DNA from: Costus lasius
Lineage: Eukaryota > Streptophyta > Magnoliopsida > Zingiberales > Costaceae
Assembly: GCA_027563935.2 (NCBI GenBank)
Contig: CM050446.2
Coordinates: forward strand, 25,423,501-25,487,500
DNA: 64,000 bases
Reading direction: 5' to 3'
Each line of letters starts with the position of its first letter. The stretch's first letter is position 1. The position numbers and the translations under genes were made by a program. This document shows, piece after piece, positions 10,003 to 20,870 of this stretch. Below the pieces are notes generated by a model. It did no database searches. It saw only the letters and a program-made list of their open reading frames with translations, and was not told where the DNA came from.

Positions 10003-10980
10003 CCGCCGCCAAACCTCCCTCCACCACAGCCGCTGCCATCCACCGCCATTCCGCCCGAAGCCATGCTCCAAGGCTTGTTCCGGAACCTCCCTATCGCCGG
10101 ACCCGTACCGTACCGGATATACCGTCCTGTACGAAACGATTTTACAAACACTGCATTCGCGGATGCGGTTCTCCTCCTCCTCCTTGCTTTCAACGAATGC
10201 GCTTGCAAATGCAAATGACACTCGCGGATGCTGACAACGGTCATCTCCTCCTCCTTTCTTCTCCTCCTTTCTTCTCCTCCTCCCTTCTTCTCCCTTCTTC
10301 TTCTAGCTCCGCACTGCTCCACTCAAGATTGCCAGTGTCTTACTGCTCAGACTAGTACAATCCAGTCAAATTGTTGTATGAACCGATTTACTAAACCTTG
10401 TTACCGTTAAGCCTTTAGGATGTGCAAAATTACAAAAATAGATCATGTTGTAAGCCTGTCACATTCTATTTAGGAGAAAATTAACAGTGAGAAATTTTCA
10501 CATGTTTCACATTGTCTTATACCAACCATATTTGGTTCACCTATGGCCCTCTAAACAAGCCAAAATTGAAACTAAAACATTAGTTGCAGATCATGCTTTT
10601 TGAGCAGCACTGCATGAAAGAAAAAAAAAAAGATAACAAGACCATACTTTTCACTAAATCTTGCATGCAGAAAGATTGAGAGCATGTATAGATGTGATTC
10701 ATGACAACTTTAGAGTGGCAACTATCCTACAGCAATCAAGGTTCTGATGGGTCTTTCTTAGTAAACCAAGTGGTGTTTGTTTGGTGACTCACTTTTATTG
10801 TGCTTTGAAAGTTCCATCGTTTGTTATCATCACGGGAACTAGGTCATCAAGTGGACATGGTCATGCTAGTAAGCAATGTCAATGGCAAATAATATAAATA
10901 TGCATATATATTAGTGTAAATAATTTAAGTAAACATATTAAGATATATAAAGCAGGTTGTACCTATTTGTAATTTAAATA

Positions 10981-12010
10981 TTAATATTAATAAAAGAGGA
11001 TCATAGTGAGGCGACCTAGTTTTGCATTGTAAATTTCTATCATGGTATCAGAGCCATGACGATCTCTTAGTTTTGCATTGTAAATTTCTATCATGGTATC
11101 CGAGCCATGACGATCTCTTTAGGGTTTCATCATCAGCAATGTTTAGTTTTTGATTTTGAGGGTTTTGGCCACTTCACTATCGTTGACCAAATGTCATTGC
11201 CACATAGAAGTCAACCACTACCCACGCTCACTGTCGATCCCCTCCCCCACGTCCGACACTGCCCTCCTTTGGTGCAGTCCACCCCAAGTGATTTCCCACC
11301 CCTGCATAGTTACTAATTTTAAAGAGCATGTCCTTGTTGCATGTTCTTGGTAGTTGTTGTTCCTTTGAAATCGCACCTGCTGATTTTGGTAATTTTTCAT
11401 ATTCTCAAGCTTTCTTCGGTTGCGTTCAAGCTAAATTTTTTAACCTATAGGAGAGTATTATTTGGGAATTGCATACGTCGATACCTGATATCAGGGCATA
11501 ATTCCTAAGTGTTTTCACCTATTATTTAAATTTCATATTATTTAATTTTATTTACAAATATTATTCGTGCAGCAAAGTTTCGATTTTTTTCCTAATGTTT
11601 GAGTCATTTTTTGGGTAATATCTATCTATACTCAATAGTATTTAAATTTCAATTTAAGTATATTAATAAAGAGTCTTTTTGGTAGATCATCCATAGAAAT
11701 TGTTGGTATTAAGATTTATAGAGAAAAATTATGCAGTATGAGAATTCCAGTTTATGATGTTTTTAAAAGTAAAGAAGCTTTGAGGTCATATAAATGGCTC
11801 ATCTACTTGTTCTGAACATGAGAAAGAATTAGTAAATGGGAAGTAGATAATGCTTACATTATCTCTTGGATTTTAACATCAATTGAACCTCATATGCTGA
11901 ATAGTTTACGTCCATTTGGTATAACTAAGGAAATATGGTATTGTCTTAGATGTACGTCCATTTGGTATGGCTAAGGAAATATGGTATTGTCTTAGATGTA
12001 TATATCACTA
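10981..12010 (+). pseudogene. Decayed Ty1/copia 5' end and gag (older copy)
   Basis: The copia primer-binding site TGGTATCAGAGCC lies at 11043-11055 and again, with one change, at 11094-11106. The second copy is part of a 51-bp tandem duplication. From about 11712 the DNA matches the gag start of the copia element at 15195-15290 (AGATTTAnAGnnAAAAATTAT, then TTTATGATGTTTTTnAAAG). A 46-bp tandem duplication at 11907-11998 and numerous stops show long decay. Its LTR is presumably the AT-rich sequence ending TTTCTATCA before the first primer site. Confidence 0.65.
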
Positions 12011-12290
12011 TTGTTAACTTGGAGAAAAAACAAACTAGAGGTTAAAAAAAATCCAAATTCTTTAATTTTGTGCAAACTATTCTGAGTACTTTGATGTGAT
12101 TGCTTCATCTTGGAGGGGTCATATCTATTATGAAATTGCATTCCAATGTTCATTCTTATGAAAAAGTTAAAAGGAGCTAACGTGTGATCTCAGAAACTCT
12201 TGTGAAGGCATCAAGGCCATTTTGATGTTATGTGAGAATGATTGGAAGAGATTCAGAATTCCATTTCTTCTCCTTTAGATCATAATTCCC

Positions 12291-12840
12291 ATGTTAGCAA
12301 AATTTGATAATCCACCTAGTATTTTGAAGGAAAAGTGTGGCCTTCAATGCATTCTATTTTCATTAGCAAGAGGATTTGTTAACTCGTTAAGTGGTGGAGC
12401 TAGTTTGTGGACACAATTTGTAATGCTCAGGGGAGACCAACAAGGAGATTCAGGATATTATATTTCATCTAATACTGACAAAGAATCTGAACTGGATGGT
12501 TTTCATCCAAATTTCTGGCTTATCATTAAAGATGTCATCTATGTTATCCAAAGGTTTTACTATAGCAGGAAATAGCAAGGGCAAGTCAAAATTACTTTTG
12601 TTTCTCTTATTCGAATGATAAAACACATGCCCATCTTTGCATATTATCAACCTATCTTGATGTGCAAGGTATTGTATCACTTTATTTCTAAGATCATTGC
12701 TAACAAGATTGACCGCATGTTGTAAGAGATTATTAATGGTAATCAGATGCATTCCTGTCAACAAAGACTAACAATACATGATAATATTTCTCTATGGCTC
12801 AAAACTCTCTTGCATGACTTTAATTTGCAATGTCTAAGCC
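12291..12840 (+). pseudogene. LINE (non-LTR) reverse transcriptase fragment
   Basis: From about 12480 one frame reads DGFHPNFWLIIKDV, an in-frame stop, then KITFVSLIRMIKHMP, YYQPILMCKVLYHFISKIIA, NKIDRML, a stop, and EIINGNQ followed by LTIHDNISL and LLHDFN. This follows the L1-type plant reverse transcriptase order (P...YRPISLCNVLYKIIAKILANRL...NQSAF...DNILLAQELxHxF). The upstream ORF part (12291-12470) is not recognisably LINE. It is intronic and plainly non-functional. Confidence 0.75.
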
Positions 12841-12860
12841 TTATTAATATGTATTATGTC

Positions 12861-13019
12861 TAAGGTTCAAGATATCGAATCATACCAATGCATCAAGCAA
12901 TATCGTGTGTGTATATATATATGTACATATATGTATACATATATACACACGGTATTCACCCTATACTGGTCCTAGTACTGGTACAAGGTCCGATACATAC
13001 TGCCCTAGTTTTTTATTTT
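12861..13019. repeat. GGTAC-rich dispersed repeat (member)
   Basis: It begins AAGGTTCAAGATATCG and contains CTGGTCCTAGTACTGGTACA and GTCCGATACATACTG. An AT-alternating stretch at 12909-12948 lies inside. Similar composition and order occur at 6745, 9140, 13183, 20695, 24395, 24620 and 60028. Confidence 0.6.
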
Positions 13020-13100
13020 ATGATTATGACAACTAATATGTTATCTTCATTGTCAAATATGAGAGGGCGGTTAGGCTTTAGAAAACTTTTTGTGATACCA

Positions 13101-13501
13101 TATTAGAGTAGAGGGAAGAGAGGAAACGAAAAACTCTAAATGGGCTACATTATACTAATCTCTTTTTTTTCTCCATAAACAATAAATAGAATCAAGGTTT
13201 AAGATATCAGTTCGTGCAAGGTCCATTATCATACCAGGATGTACCGATTGATATCAGTTGGTACAGACACATGATCCAAGTCTGTTTTTAATTTATATAT
13301 ATATATATATATATATATATGGATATATGTATTAACTAGTACAAACTGACTATGTCGCCTAGCATGAACTTGGTACAGACTAATTTTTTAAATTATGGAT
13401 AGAACCTTTATATATAGAGAAGCATTGAGTATAGAAATAATAATATTTTAATCATTACTTATTATATATAGTACTAGTTCTAACTATTACTAATTCTAAC
13501 A
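13101..13501 (-). mobile_element. Family W LTR, minus strand, with internal insertion
   Basis: The ends match the LTR at 22671-22856 in reverse: TATTAGAGTAGAGGGAAGAG at left and TATTACTAATTCTAACA at right. The minus-strand copia primer site TGGTATCA abuts the left end (13093-13100). A GGTAC-family repeat of about 200 bp (about 13183-13390) interrupts it between GAAT and ATTATGGATAGAACC, which are contiguous in the copy at 19589. A (TA)n microsatellite at about 13294-13320 lies inside that insertion. Confidence 0.65.
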
Positions 13502-13619
13502 CTGAAGCATATACAACAATTATTTCTAAGTTACATAAAAATAAATTATAAAAAAGAGTAATGACAGTTAAAAATAGAGGCTGTGATAAGAATCTAGGTT
13601 GTCTAGACTTTGATCAAAT

Positions 13620-13930
13620 CTATTTAGGCCGCGTCAAGCATTGCGAGCAGAAGTAGTAAACGGTGGAATGTGTCACAAGCAAGAGTAGGAGGCAATGTAA
13701 GGCATCGCCAACAATAGGTGTGTAAGGCAGTACCAGTAATAGAGGTTGCGTAATAACAGAGGCTACATAAAGCGTTGCCAAAAGTAGAGGCAACAAAAAG
13801 CATTGCCAATAGTCTAGGGCAGCATAAGGCATCAGAACTCACAAGTAGTAGAGGCGATGCAAGCAGTAGCTGCTAGTAGTAGAGGACGGCATAAGGTGTC
13901 ACTAGTGGTAGAGGGTGGCAAGGATAATAA
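13620..13930. repeat. Degenerate minisatellite, about 28-35 bp unit
   Basis: Roughly ten diverged units built on AGTAGAGGC, AAGCATTGCCAA and GGCATAAGG (for example GCGTTGCCAAAAGTAGAGGC, then GCATTGCCAATAGTCTAGGG). Unit length varies. ORFs on both strands in this stretch are by-products. It may be internal sequence of family W or intronic. Confidence 0.65.
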
Positions 13931-14160
13931 ATTAAGTCGGCTTTACATTTGGAAACGAGCAAATCCATCCTTCAAAAGTAGAAAAGTGTTAGTTAGGGTT
14001 TCAAAAAATTTTCATATACTAAACCCTAAGAGAGTATTTACAGTAGCAAGTTGCTACAAGATAAGACCATCGATGAGGCTGAAAATCTTTTGCCCATGAG
14101 TGGAATGTTGCTGCATTGAGTGGTGATTGTACATTATCGGCAGTGAGATACACTTCCGGT

Positions 14161-14337
14161 TATTAGTGGTAGACATGAAAATATTAAATATGTAAATATT
14201 AGATACGTAAATTATGCTATAAGTTTATTAGTTTATTTTACCCTTTTATATTAAACCCGGATCCGTTTGGAGGTTTCTTTAAAAGGGCATGAAAGCTGCC
14301 TTGACAAAGCAGATTTTGAGGGTTCAAAATTTGGACA
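14161..14337 (+). repeat. C1 5' LTR
   Basis: 177 bp. It aligns end to end with 19100-19275, including TTTATTAGTTTATTTTACC and AAAAGGGCATGAAAGCT. No clear TATA box was retained. Confidence 0.9.
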
Positions 14338-14350
14338 TGGTATCAGATCC
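14338..14350 (+). promoter_or_regulatory. C1 primer-binding site (initiator tRNA-Met)
   Basis: TGGTATCAGATCC directly follows the LTR end. It matches the standard copia site TGGTATCAGAGC, complementary to the 3' end of initiator tRNA-Met, with one mismatch in the first 12 bases (G to T at position 11). Confidence 0.85.
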
Positions 14351-15157
14351 ATTGTGCGAGTACTTTTCGCGTGCAATTTCTTTTCGTTGGCAGCAGCGAG
14401 CGATTTTTTGTGTATTTCAATGGATCCACTTTTTCCGCAGATTCTCTTCTTCAGCGGCAGCAGCAACAATCAATTTTCTTGGTGACCTTTCTGATTTCGG
14501 TGAGCGGAGATAGATTTTCGAATGATTCTTCTTCGGCGGTGACAAACTTCCCTTCGGCAGCATTTTTCTTTGGCAAGTTTTTTTTTTTCTTCTTTGGTGG
14601 CGTTCTTCTTTGGCGTCTCGTCTTCCGGATTTTCAACGTCTTTTAGACTTTCGACATCGATAAGCTTTCTTCAGCGGCTCACCTTCCTCCTAGAATTTCA
14701 GCGGCGACTGGGATTTCAATTAGCATCACTGGTCTTGTCACTTTCAATTAGCGGCGGGTCATCGAGATTCAAGCTCTCGACCCTCTCCTCCATCGCCTCG
14801 GCATCCACCTCCGCTCAGGCGCCCTCCATCTCAGAGAACAGGATGAGGCTCGGTCTCTTCTAGCCGCCAGGGACCAGCATCTTTCTCCTTCCCATTGTGG
14901 TAGAGCAGGGGCGGGGGTGTTTTAGGGTTTTGTAGGGGAGGAGAGCTTTACTACTGCGGAGGGTCCTCGAGGTTTTGATCAAAATTTTGGTGTTTAGTGG
15001 TGCAACAATTTTCTTCAGCGTGCTTGGGATTTTGCAAAGATCAATTTTGGCCGTCAGTCATTTCTTTCCCTCATCTGACTCTCTGGTTATTTAGTTATTT
15101 TGGAGGATTCTTTTTATCCTGGTTAATATTTTTTATTGGACAATTATTTTTATCTGC
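14351..15157 (+). other. C1 leader region
   Basis: An untranslated leader of about 0.8 kb between primer site and gag, T- and C-rich with TTCTTCGGCGG-like repeats. Several small frames are open but none resembles a protein family. Confidence 0.6.
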
Positions 15158-18100
15158 ATGGAGAATCCTTTTGGTAAGATGTCAATAGAAACTTTGTCAA
15201 TGAGATTTACGGGTAAAAATTATACTGCATGGGAATTTTAATTTATGATGTTTTTGAAAGAAAATGAGCTATGGGGTCATATAGACGGGTCATCCTCTAT
15301 TACTAAAAATGGTATTGAATCTAGTACATGGGAAGTGAATGATACTAGAATTATCTCTTAGATCCGAGCATCTATTGAACCTCATATGGTGAATACTCTA
15401 TGCTTCTTTGGTACTGCTAAGGAGATGTGGGATTATTTGAAATGCACATATCATCAGGACAATACTGCAAGGCGATTTCAGCTGGAACTTGAAATCAGTA
15501 AATTCACTCTTGGCAATATGTCTATTCAGGAATTTTATTCAGGCTTTATGAATCTATGAAATGAATATACTGGTATTATTTATTCTGGTGTCCCTAAAGA
15601 AGTCTTGGCAAGTCTGCAAGAAGTTCATGAAGTCAGCATGCGTGATCAATTTCTAATGAAATTAAGACCTGAATTTGAGGTTGCACGAGGTGGATTACTT
15701 AATAGATATCCTATTCCGTCTTTAGACATTTGTCTCAGAGAGCTTCTGCGTGAAGAGCAATGTCTGGCCACTCAATCAGTTACTAGTGAGACTCATGGGA
15801 CCTCAGAGGTTATTAATATGGCTTATGCAGCACATGATAAAAATTAAGGCAAAGGACAAGTGCAATGCTATAGTTGCAAGGAATTTAGTCATCTGTCTTG
15901 AAATTGCAGCAAGAAATTTTGTAACTATTGTAAACAAAATAGATATATTATCAAGGATTATCTAACTCGTCCAGAAAATAGAAGGGCAAAGGCTTATAAG
16001 GCAGTGTATGCTACAATGTTAGATTCAACTGCTTCTGTGATTGTTTCTGAAGCCACTCCTATCGCTACAGGTCAAAATCAAGTGATTATGACTCCTGAGA
16101 TGGTCCAGCAGATGATTCTTTCTACTTTCTCTGCTCTTAGTCTTAAAGGTCACGATAAACAAGCTTCATCTACTTGGTTTGTTGATTCTGGTACATCTAA
16201 TCATATGACAGGCTTTTTTGAATTCCTTCAAAATTTGCATCCTTATACTGGTCGACAACATATTCAAATAGCAAATGGTAGTAGTCTTCTAATTACTGCT
16301 GTAGATGATATTGGGCACACTTTAGTCATATCTTTGTTGCTCCAAACTTATCAACTAATTTGATATCTGTTGGTTAGCTTATGAAAAATCACTGTGATGT
16401 TCATTTCTCTCATATTGGTTGTGTTGTATAGGATCAGGCCTCGGGGAAGGTGATCGCGAAAGGGCCTAGTGTGGGCAGATTGTAATTTTATCCGAATCAT
16501 GTAATTTTATCTAATTTAATACAACGTGGTTTAGTTGGCAACAATTTTAATTCTATTTTGACATTTAATTGTGCTACATGTAAGTTTGGAAAGAGTAAAA
16601 CTGTCTTTTCCTATTTATTGTAGTTGTGCAAAAGTATGCTTTGATGTTATACATAGTGATATTTGGGGTATTACTCCTATTGTCTCTCATAGTCACTACC
16701 GCTATTTTGTAACGTTTATTAACGATTATAGTTGGTTCACTTGGATATATTTTCTATATAATAAATCTGAGGTCTTCTGGGTATTTCAGAGCTTTGTCGC
16801 TCTTATCGAGACTCAGTTCTCTATGCGCATTCGGATTTTGCGCACTAATAATTGTTACAAATATATGTCGCATGAATTTCAGGCTTATTTGCAAGAAAAA
16901 GAGATTATCTCTCAGAAGTCATGTCTTTATACTCCACAATATAATGGAGTAGCAGAATGCAAGAATCGTCATTTGTTGGACATGGTTCGTACTCTACTCT
17001 TACAGTCATCTATGTCATCCAAATTTTGGGTTGAAGCATTGACTACTGCCGTGTACTTGATTAACCGCTTGCCCTCTCAACACTTGAGATTTGATTCTCC
17101 ATTTTATCGTCCTTTTAGTATTCATCCTGACTATCATATGCTTTACACTTTTTGATGTATTGGCTTTGTTCATTTACCTCTTCATGAACGTCACAAACCT
17201 GCTACTCAATTTGTACGGTGTGCTTTTATGGGTTATAGCACCAATCAAAAGGGCTATGTCTGTTATGATCCAACTGTTAATCGCATCTCTAGGAATGTTA
17301 TTTTCTTTGAGGGAGAATATTATTTTCAGTAGCAAGTTTTCTCTAATTCACCTATTTTTTTTCCTAATTTTGAGGAAGCATCTCGGTCCACTAGGCGGTT
17401 TATACCTGGTATGGTCTATCAACAACGATGAACTATCTCTTCTCACACTGTTCTTGAAAGTGATCCAGAGGTTCAAGTTCATACTAAGACTGATATTGTG
17501 CATCCTCGGCATTCCTCTCGCACTATTAAGCCTCCTGATAGGTATGATTTTTTAGCTACTTTAACTAATACTATCATACCCACCTCTTATTCTCAGACCT
17601 CTACACAAGCTTATTGGGTAAATGCTATGCGTGAGGAACTTCAAGCTCTTCAGGAGAATCATACTTAAGACATTGTTCTTTGTCCCAGTAATGTTAAACC
17701 TATTGGCTGTAAGTAGATATATTCTATTAAGCTGAAGGCGGATGGTTTTCATGATCGATATAAAGCTCGCTTGGTCGCTCTTGGTAATAGGCAGGAATAT
17801 GACATCAATTATGAGGAGCCCTTTGCCTCTGTTGCTAAAATGACAACTGTTTATCTTGTTCTTGCGGTCGTTGGATCTCAAGGGTGGCCTTTACATCATA
17901 TGGATGTTAAAATGCATTCCTACATAGTGATCTGAAGGAGGAGATATATATGACTCCTCCCTCTAGACTATTTTCTACATCCTCTTATGATGTTTGTAAG
18001 CTGAAATGATCTCTCTATGGATTGAAACAAGTGACGCGTGCATGGCTTGATAAGTTTCGATCCACTCTTATTGACTTCTCGTTTACTTAAAGCCAATATG

Positions 18101-19070
18101 ATTCATTTTTATTTCTTTGCAAAACTTCTCTTGGTATTGTTCTTCTTATAGTATATGTTGATGATATTGTTATCACTAGATCCGACTTATCCTTGATGTC
18201 AAAATTTCAAGACCATCTTCAGCAATGTTTTCATATGAAAGATTTGGGATCTCTGCACTATTTTTTGGGTCTTGAAGTTTCTTGTACCTCAAATGGTCTT
18301 TTTCTACATCAGCATAAATATATTGAGGGCTTATTCCTTCTTGCTGGTCTTCTAGAGAATCAGTAAATGGATACTCCTTTAGAAGTGAATGTCAAATATT
18401 GTCAAAATGATGAGACTTTTCTTTCTGATCTTTCTTTGTATCACCAACTTGTGGGCAGCCTAAATTATCTAATGATCACACAGACAGATATTTCCTTCGT
18501 TGTTCAATAAGTGAGCCAATTTATGCATGCTCCTACACATATTTATTTAGCTGCGGTTCGCCGTATTCTGCGCTACTTAAAAGGGCCTTCTACCACAGGC
18601 CTTCACTTTCCAGTAAATTCTTCACTTCGCTTGGTTGCGTATAATGACACTTATTGGGCTGGTTATTCTGACACACAACGTTCTGTTACTGATTGGTGTA
18701 TGTTTCTGGGCAACTCTTTTACTTCTTAGACAAGTAAGAAGCAAGATCGGGTGTCGAAATCCTCTACCGAGTCTAAGTATCGATCTATGTCTTCCGCTTA
18801 TTCTGAAATCATTTGGCTAGTGGATTGTTAGGGGAGCTTGGATTTCCTCAACTCGAACCTACCTCCTTGCATGCTGATAATACTAGTGTCATCTAAATTA
18901 TTGTGAATCTCGTGTATCATGAGCGTACCAAATACATTGAAGTTGATTGCCACTACATTCGTGAAACTCTTATGATTCTCATCTTCTTACTCTTCCACAT
19001 ATTACCACAGATCTTCAAATTGCCCTTTCCAAGTCTCGTCATCAATTCTTAGCTACAAAATTGATGTTTA
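15158..19070 (+). pseudogene. C1 gag-pol, multiply disrupted
   Basis: The ATG at 15158 (MENPFGKMSIETLSMRF) starts a copia Gag of the UBN2/DUF4219 type. A zinc knuckle CYSCKEFSHLS follows at about 15870. Protease has STWFVDSGTSNHMT at about 16171. Integrase has the first aspartate in HSDIWG at 16658, but the second is changed to asparagine (RTNNCYKY), and glutamate is kept in NGVAECKNRH. Reverse transcriptase keeps YVDD at 18154-18165. RNase H has AYNDTYWAGYSDTQRSV and SSTESKYRSM. At least eight stop codons and several frameshifts (for example at 15220, 15360, 15558, 16370 and 18364) make it inactive. Confidence 0.9.
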
Positions 19071-19099
19071 TTAATCATATTATATCAATTTGAGGGGGA

Positions 19100-19275
19100 T
19101 ATTAGTGGTAGACATGTAAATATTAAATATGTAAATATTAGATATGTAAATTCTGTTGTAAGTTTATTAGTTTATTTTACCTTTTTGTATTAAACCCGAA
19201 CCCATTGGGGGTTTGTTTAAAAGGGCATGAAAGCTACCTTGATAGGGCATATTTTGAGCGTTTAAAATTTTGACA
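19100..19275 (+). repeat. C1 3' LTR
   Basis: 176 bp, preceded by ATTTGAGGGGGA (purine tract). It ends TTTTGACA and is followed by CTAGT. Confidence 0.9.
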
Positions 19276-19588
19276 CTAGTTGTAGTAATGGAAGGAGTGA
19301 AGTATTTTTGAAGGTTGGATGAGAGAAGGTGAGCAGCATGATAACTGTTGTTGAGAATGGAAAGACAGAGATATGGCAATAGTAATATGAGAAAAATTGC
19401 TGGCAGTGATAGGAAAGACAAGGATGGTTAGGCAGAATAAGAGTCATGGAAGAGAGGGAGAGATTATCTGAGTTGACATGAGCAAAAGTTGAGATGTGGT
19501 GCGGGCAGCAATGGAGAGACTATAGTAATTAGGTTAGGTTTAACCCCACTTGAGATGGCTAGGGTTTAGAAAACCTCATCTAATACCA

Positions 19589-19782
19589 TGTTAGAGTAAA
19601 GAGAGATAGAAAAAGGAGAGGAGATAGAAAACTCTAAAAGGCAGAAAACCCTAAAAGGCTTGCATTGTACCATCCATAATAGATAAAACCTATATATATA
19701 GAGGTATTGAGAACAATAATAATAATATTTTAATAAGTACTTACTATATATAATATTATTTATAATATTACTAATTCTAATG
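19589..19782 (-). mobile_element. Family W LTR, minus strand
   Basis: TGTTAGAGTAAAGAGAG at left to TACTAATTCTAATG at right is the reverse complement of the LTR at 22671-22856. The minus-strand primer-like TGGTATTAGA (19579-19588) adjoins it, so this is oriented as a 5' LTR. An internal TATATATAGAGG lies at about 19690-19705. Confidence 0.65.
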
Positions 19783-19811
19783 ATCAGTAATCGAGTGTTT
19801 CATAAAAGAAC

Positions 19812-20030
19812 AAAATATATAGATATTGGTTGTAGAAGAAATTATGAATGTTCTGAACAAAATATATGAACATTGATTTTAGAAGAAATTATAAATGTTC
19901 TTCTTACACAAAGTCAGAAGAGCAACTAGTAGATGTCTTCTCACAAAAGCTTTGAGCAAGTTTTCATTACTTGTAAACCAAGTTGGGCTTGATTAATATC
20001 TTTGCTCCAACTTGAAGAGACGTATTTAAA
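19812..20030 (+). pseudogene. Copia RNase H tail, older remnant
   Basis: One frame reads EQLVDVFSQKL, a stop, then TKLGLINIFAPT, which is the usual copia C-terminus (LADVFTK...KLGxxxIxAPT). The upstream 19812-19900 consists of a roughly 46-bp tandem duplication (AGAAGAAATTATnAATGTTC). The continuing AT-rich sequence could be its 3' LTR, but I cannot define limits. It may pair with the 5' remnant at 10981-12010, separated by later insertions. Confidence 0.55.
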
Positions 20031-20431
20031 GTATTTAAGATAATGGGTCCACAAGTTATAATTTATAAGTTATCTTATTGGGTCTATTTATTTCTTATCG
20101 GGTCTATTCAATTACTACTAGGTTTATGTATTTAAATAACAAACCCTAGACATAATATTGTATGATTTTTTTTTAATACCAATTCAAATAAGTTATACAT
20201 TTTTGGGTTTGCACCATTCTAGGGCTTTATCAATTTTCACATCTTGCTCATGGTGTTTTCGAACTGTTCTCCTTATGGGGGCTTCTAGTTTCTACTATTT
20301 CTCATCTCATTGTATATGAAGATGCATCATTGTGGCTTGATCATAGTTCACATACTTCGATCAAAATCAATGATTGATCTGAGTATCTCTAATTTCTCAA
20401 ACACACATCAGGAAGCTCTCATCTTGAGGAT

Positions 20432-20619
20432 GTTTGTGTCCTCAATTTAGGCTTTGCACACATTATCCTCTCCATGAACTATTGTTAACCTAGGAAGAGG
20501 CTAGAGTCTAACTACAGGCGATGTTGTTTGTGTCCTCAATTTAGGCTTTGCACACATTATCCCCTCCATGAAGTATTGTTAACCTAGGAAGAGGCTAGAG
20601 TCTAACTACAAGCGATGTT
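20432..20619. repeat. 94-bp tandem duplication
   Basis: GTTTGTGTCCTCAATTTAGG through CAGGCGATGTT occurs twice in direct succession, offset 94 bp, with only about three differences. The duplication is therefore fairly recent compared with the surrounding DNA. Confidence 0.95.
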
Positions 20620-20694
20620 ACTAATCAAACGCAACTTTGCTACCAACATGCAAGATCAATTTACGCACATTAATACATAAGCTTTTAATTGTTG

Positions 20695-20870
20695 CAACCA
20701 AAGTTTAAAAATTAGTGCGGGGCTATTTATACCAATCTAAGATACAACAAGTATTGGTACATCATGTATCGATATAACTAATATTATTGTATGTCAAGTA
20801 CCTAATAGTTCAAACTGGACCAATATACTAATATAGACCAAAATTTAAAACCATGGTTTCAATTTGCAAT
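20695..20870. repeat. GGTAC-rich dispersed repeat (member)
   Basis: Bounded by AAGTTTAAAAATTAG and CAAAATTTAAAACCATGG, which are partly inverted copies. Inside are AGTATTGGTACATCATGTAT and GGACCAATATACTAATATAG. A second shorter relative follows at about 20940-21010 (CCAATTGGTACTAGTAC). Confidence 0.5.

Larger units (their letters stand above)
7844..10980 (-). other. Intron 2, left part: AT-rich DNA with simple repeats
   Basis: Intronic sequence. It contains four 7-bp CAAGATT units at 9067-9094, a GGTAC-family member at about 9140-9240, a purine-rich A/G tract at about 9240-9460 (GAAGAAAGAAAG), and an unusual GC-rich island at about 9480-10320. The open frames seen there are low-complexity and I do not call them genes. 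Confidence 0.5.
14161..19275 (+). mobile_element. Ty1/copia element C1 with both LTRs, inside TVP38 intron 2
   Basis: A 5115-bp element with 177- and 176-bp LTRs beginning TATTAGTGGTAGACATG and ending GGACA or TGACA. The primer site TGGTATCAGATCC follows at 14338, and the purine tract GAGGGGGA precedes the 3' LTR. About 20 differences between the LTRs, counted by eye, indicate an old insertion. Flanks are CCGGT on the left and CTAGT on the right, which would be a 5-bp duplication whose CpG has decayed to TpA in one copy. It lies opposite in strand to the host gene. Confidence 0.9.

Noticed and set aside
9715..10221. 168-codon minus-strand ORF in intron 2
   Set aside because: Built from GGTACC, GAAGCTTC and GGCGG repeats; shadow frames overlap on both strands.
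11043..11106. Two separate copia elements because of two primer-binding sites
   Set aside because: The second site is part of a 51-bp tandem duplication that includes flanking LTR bases.
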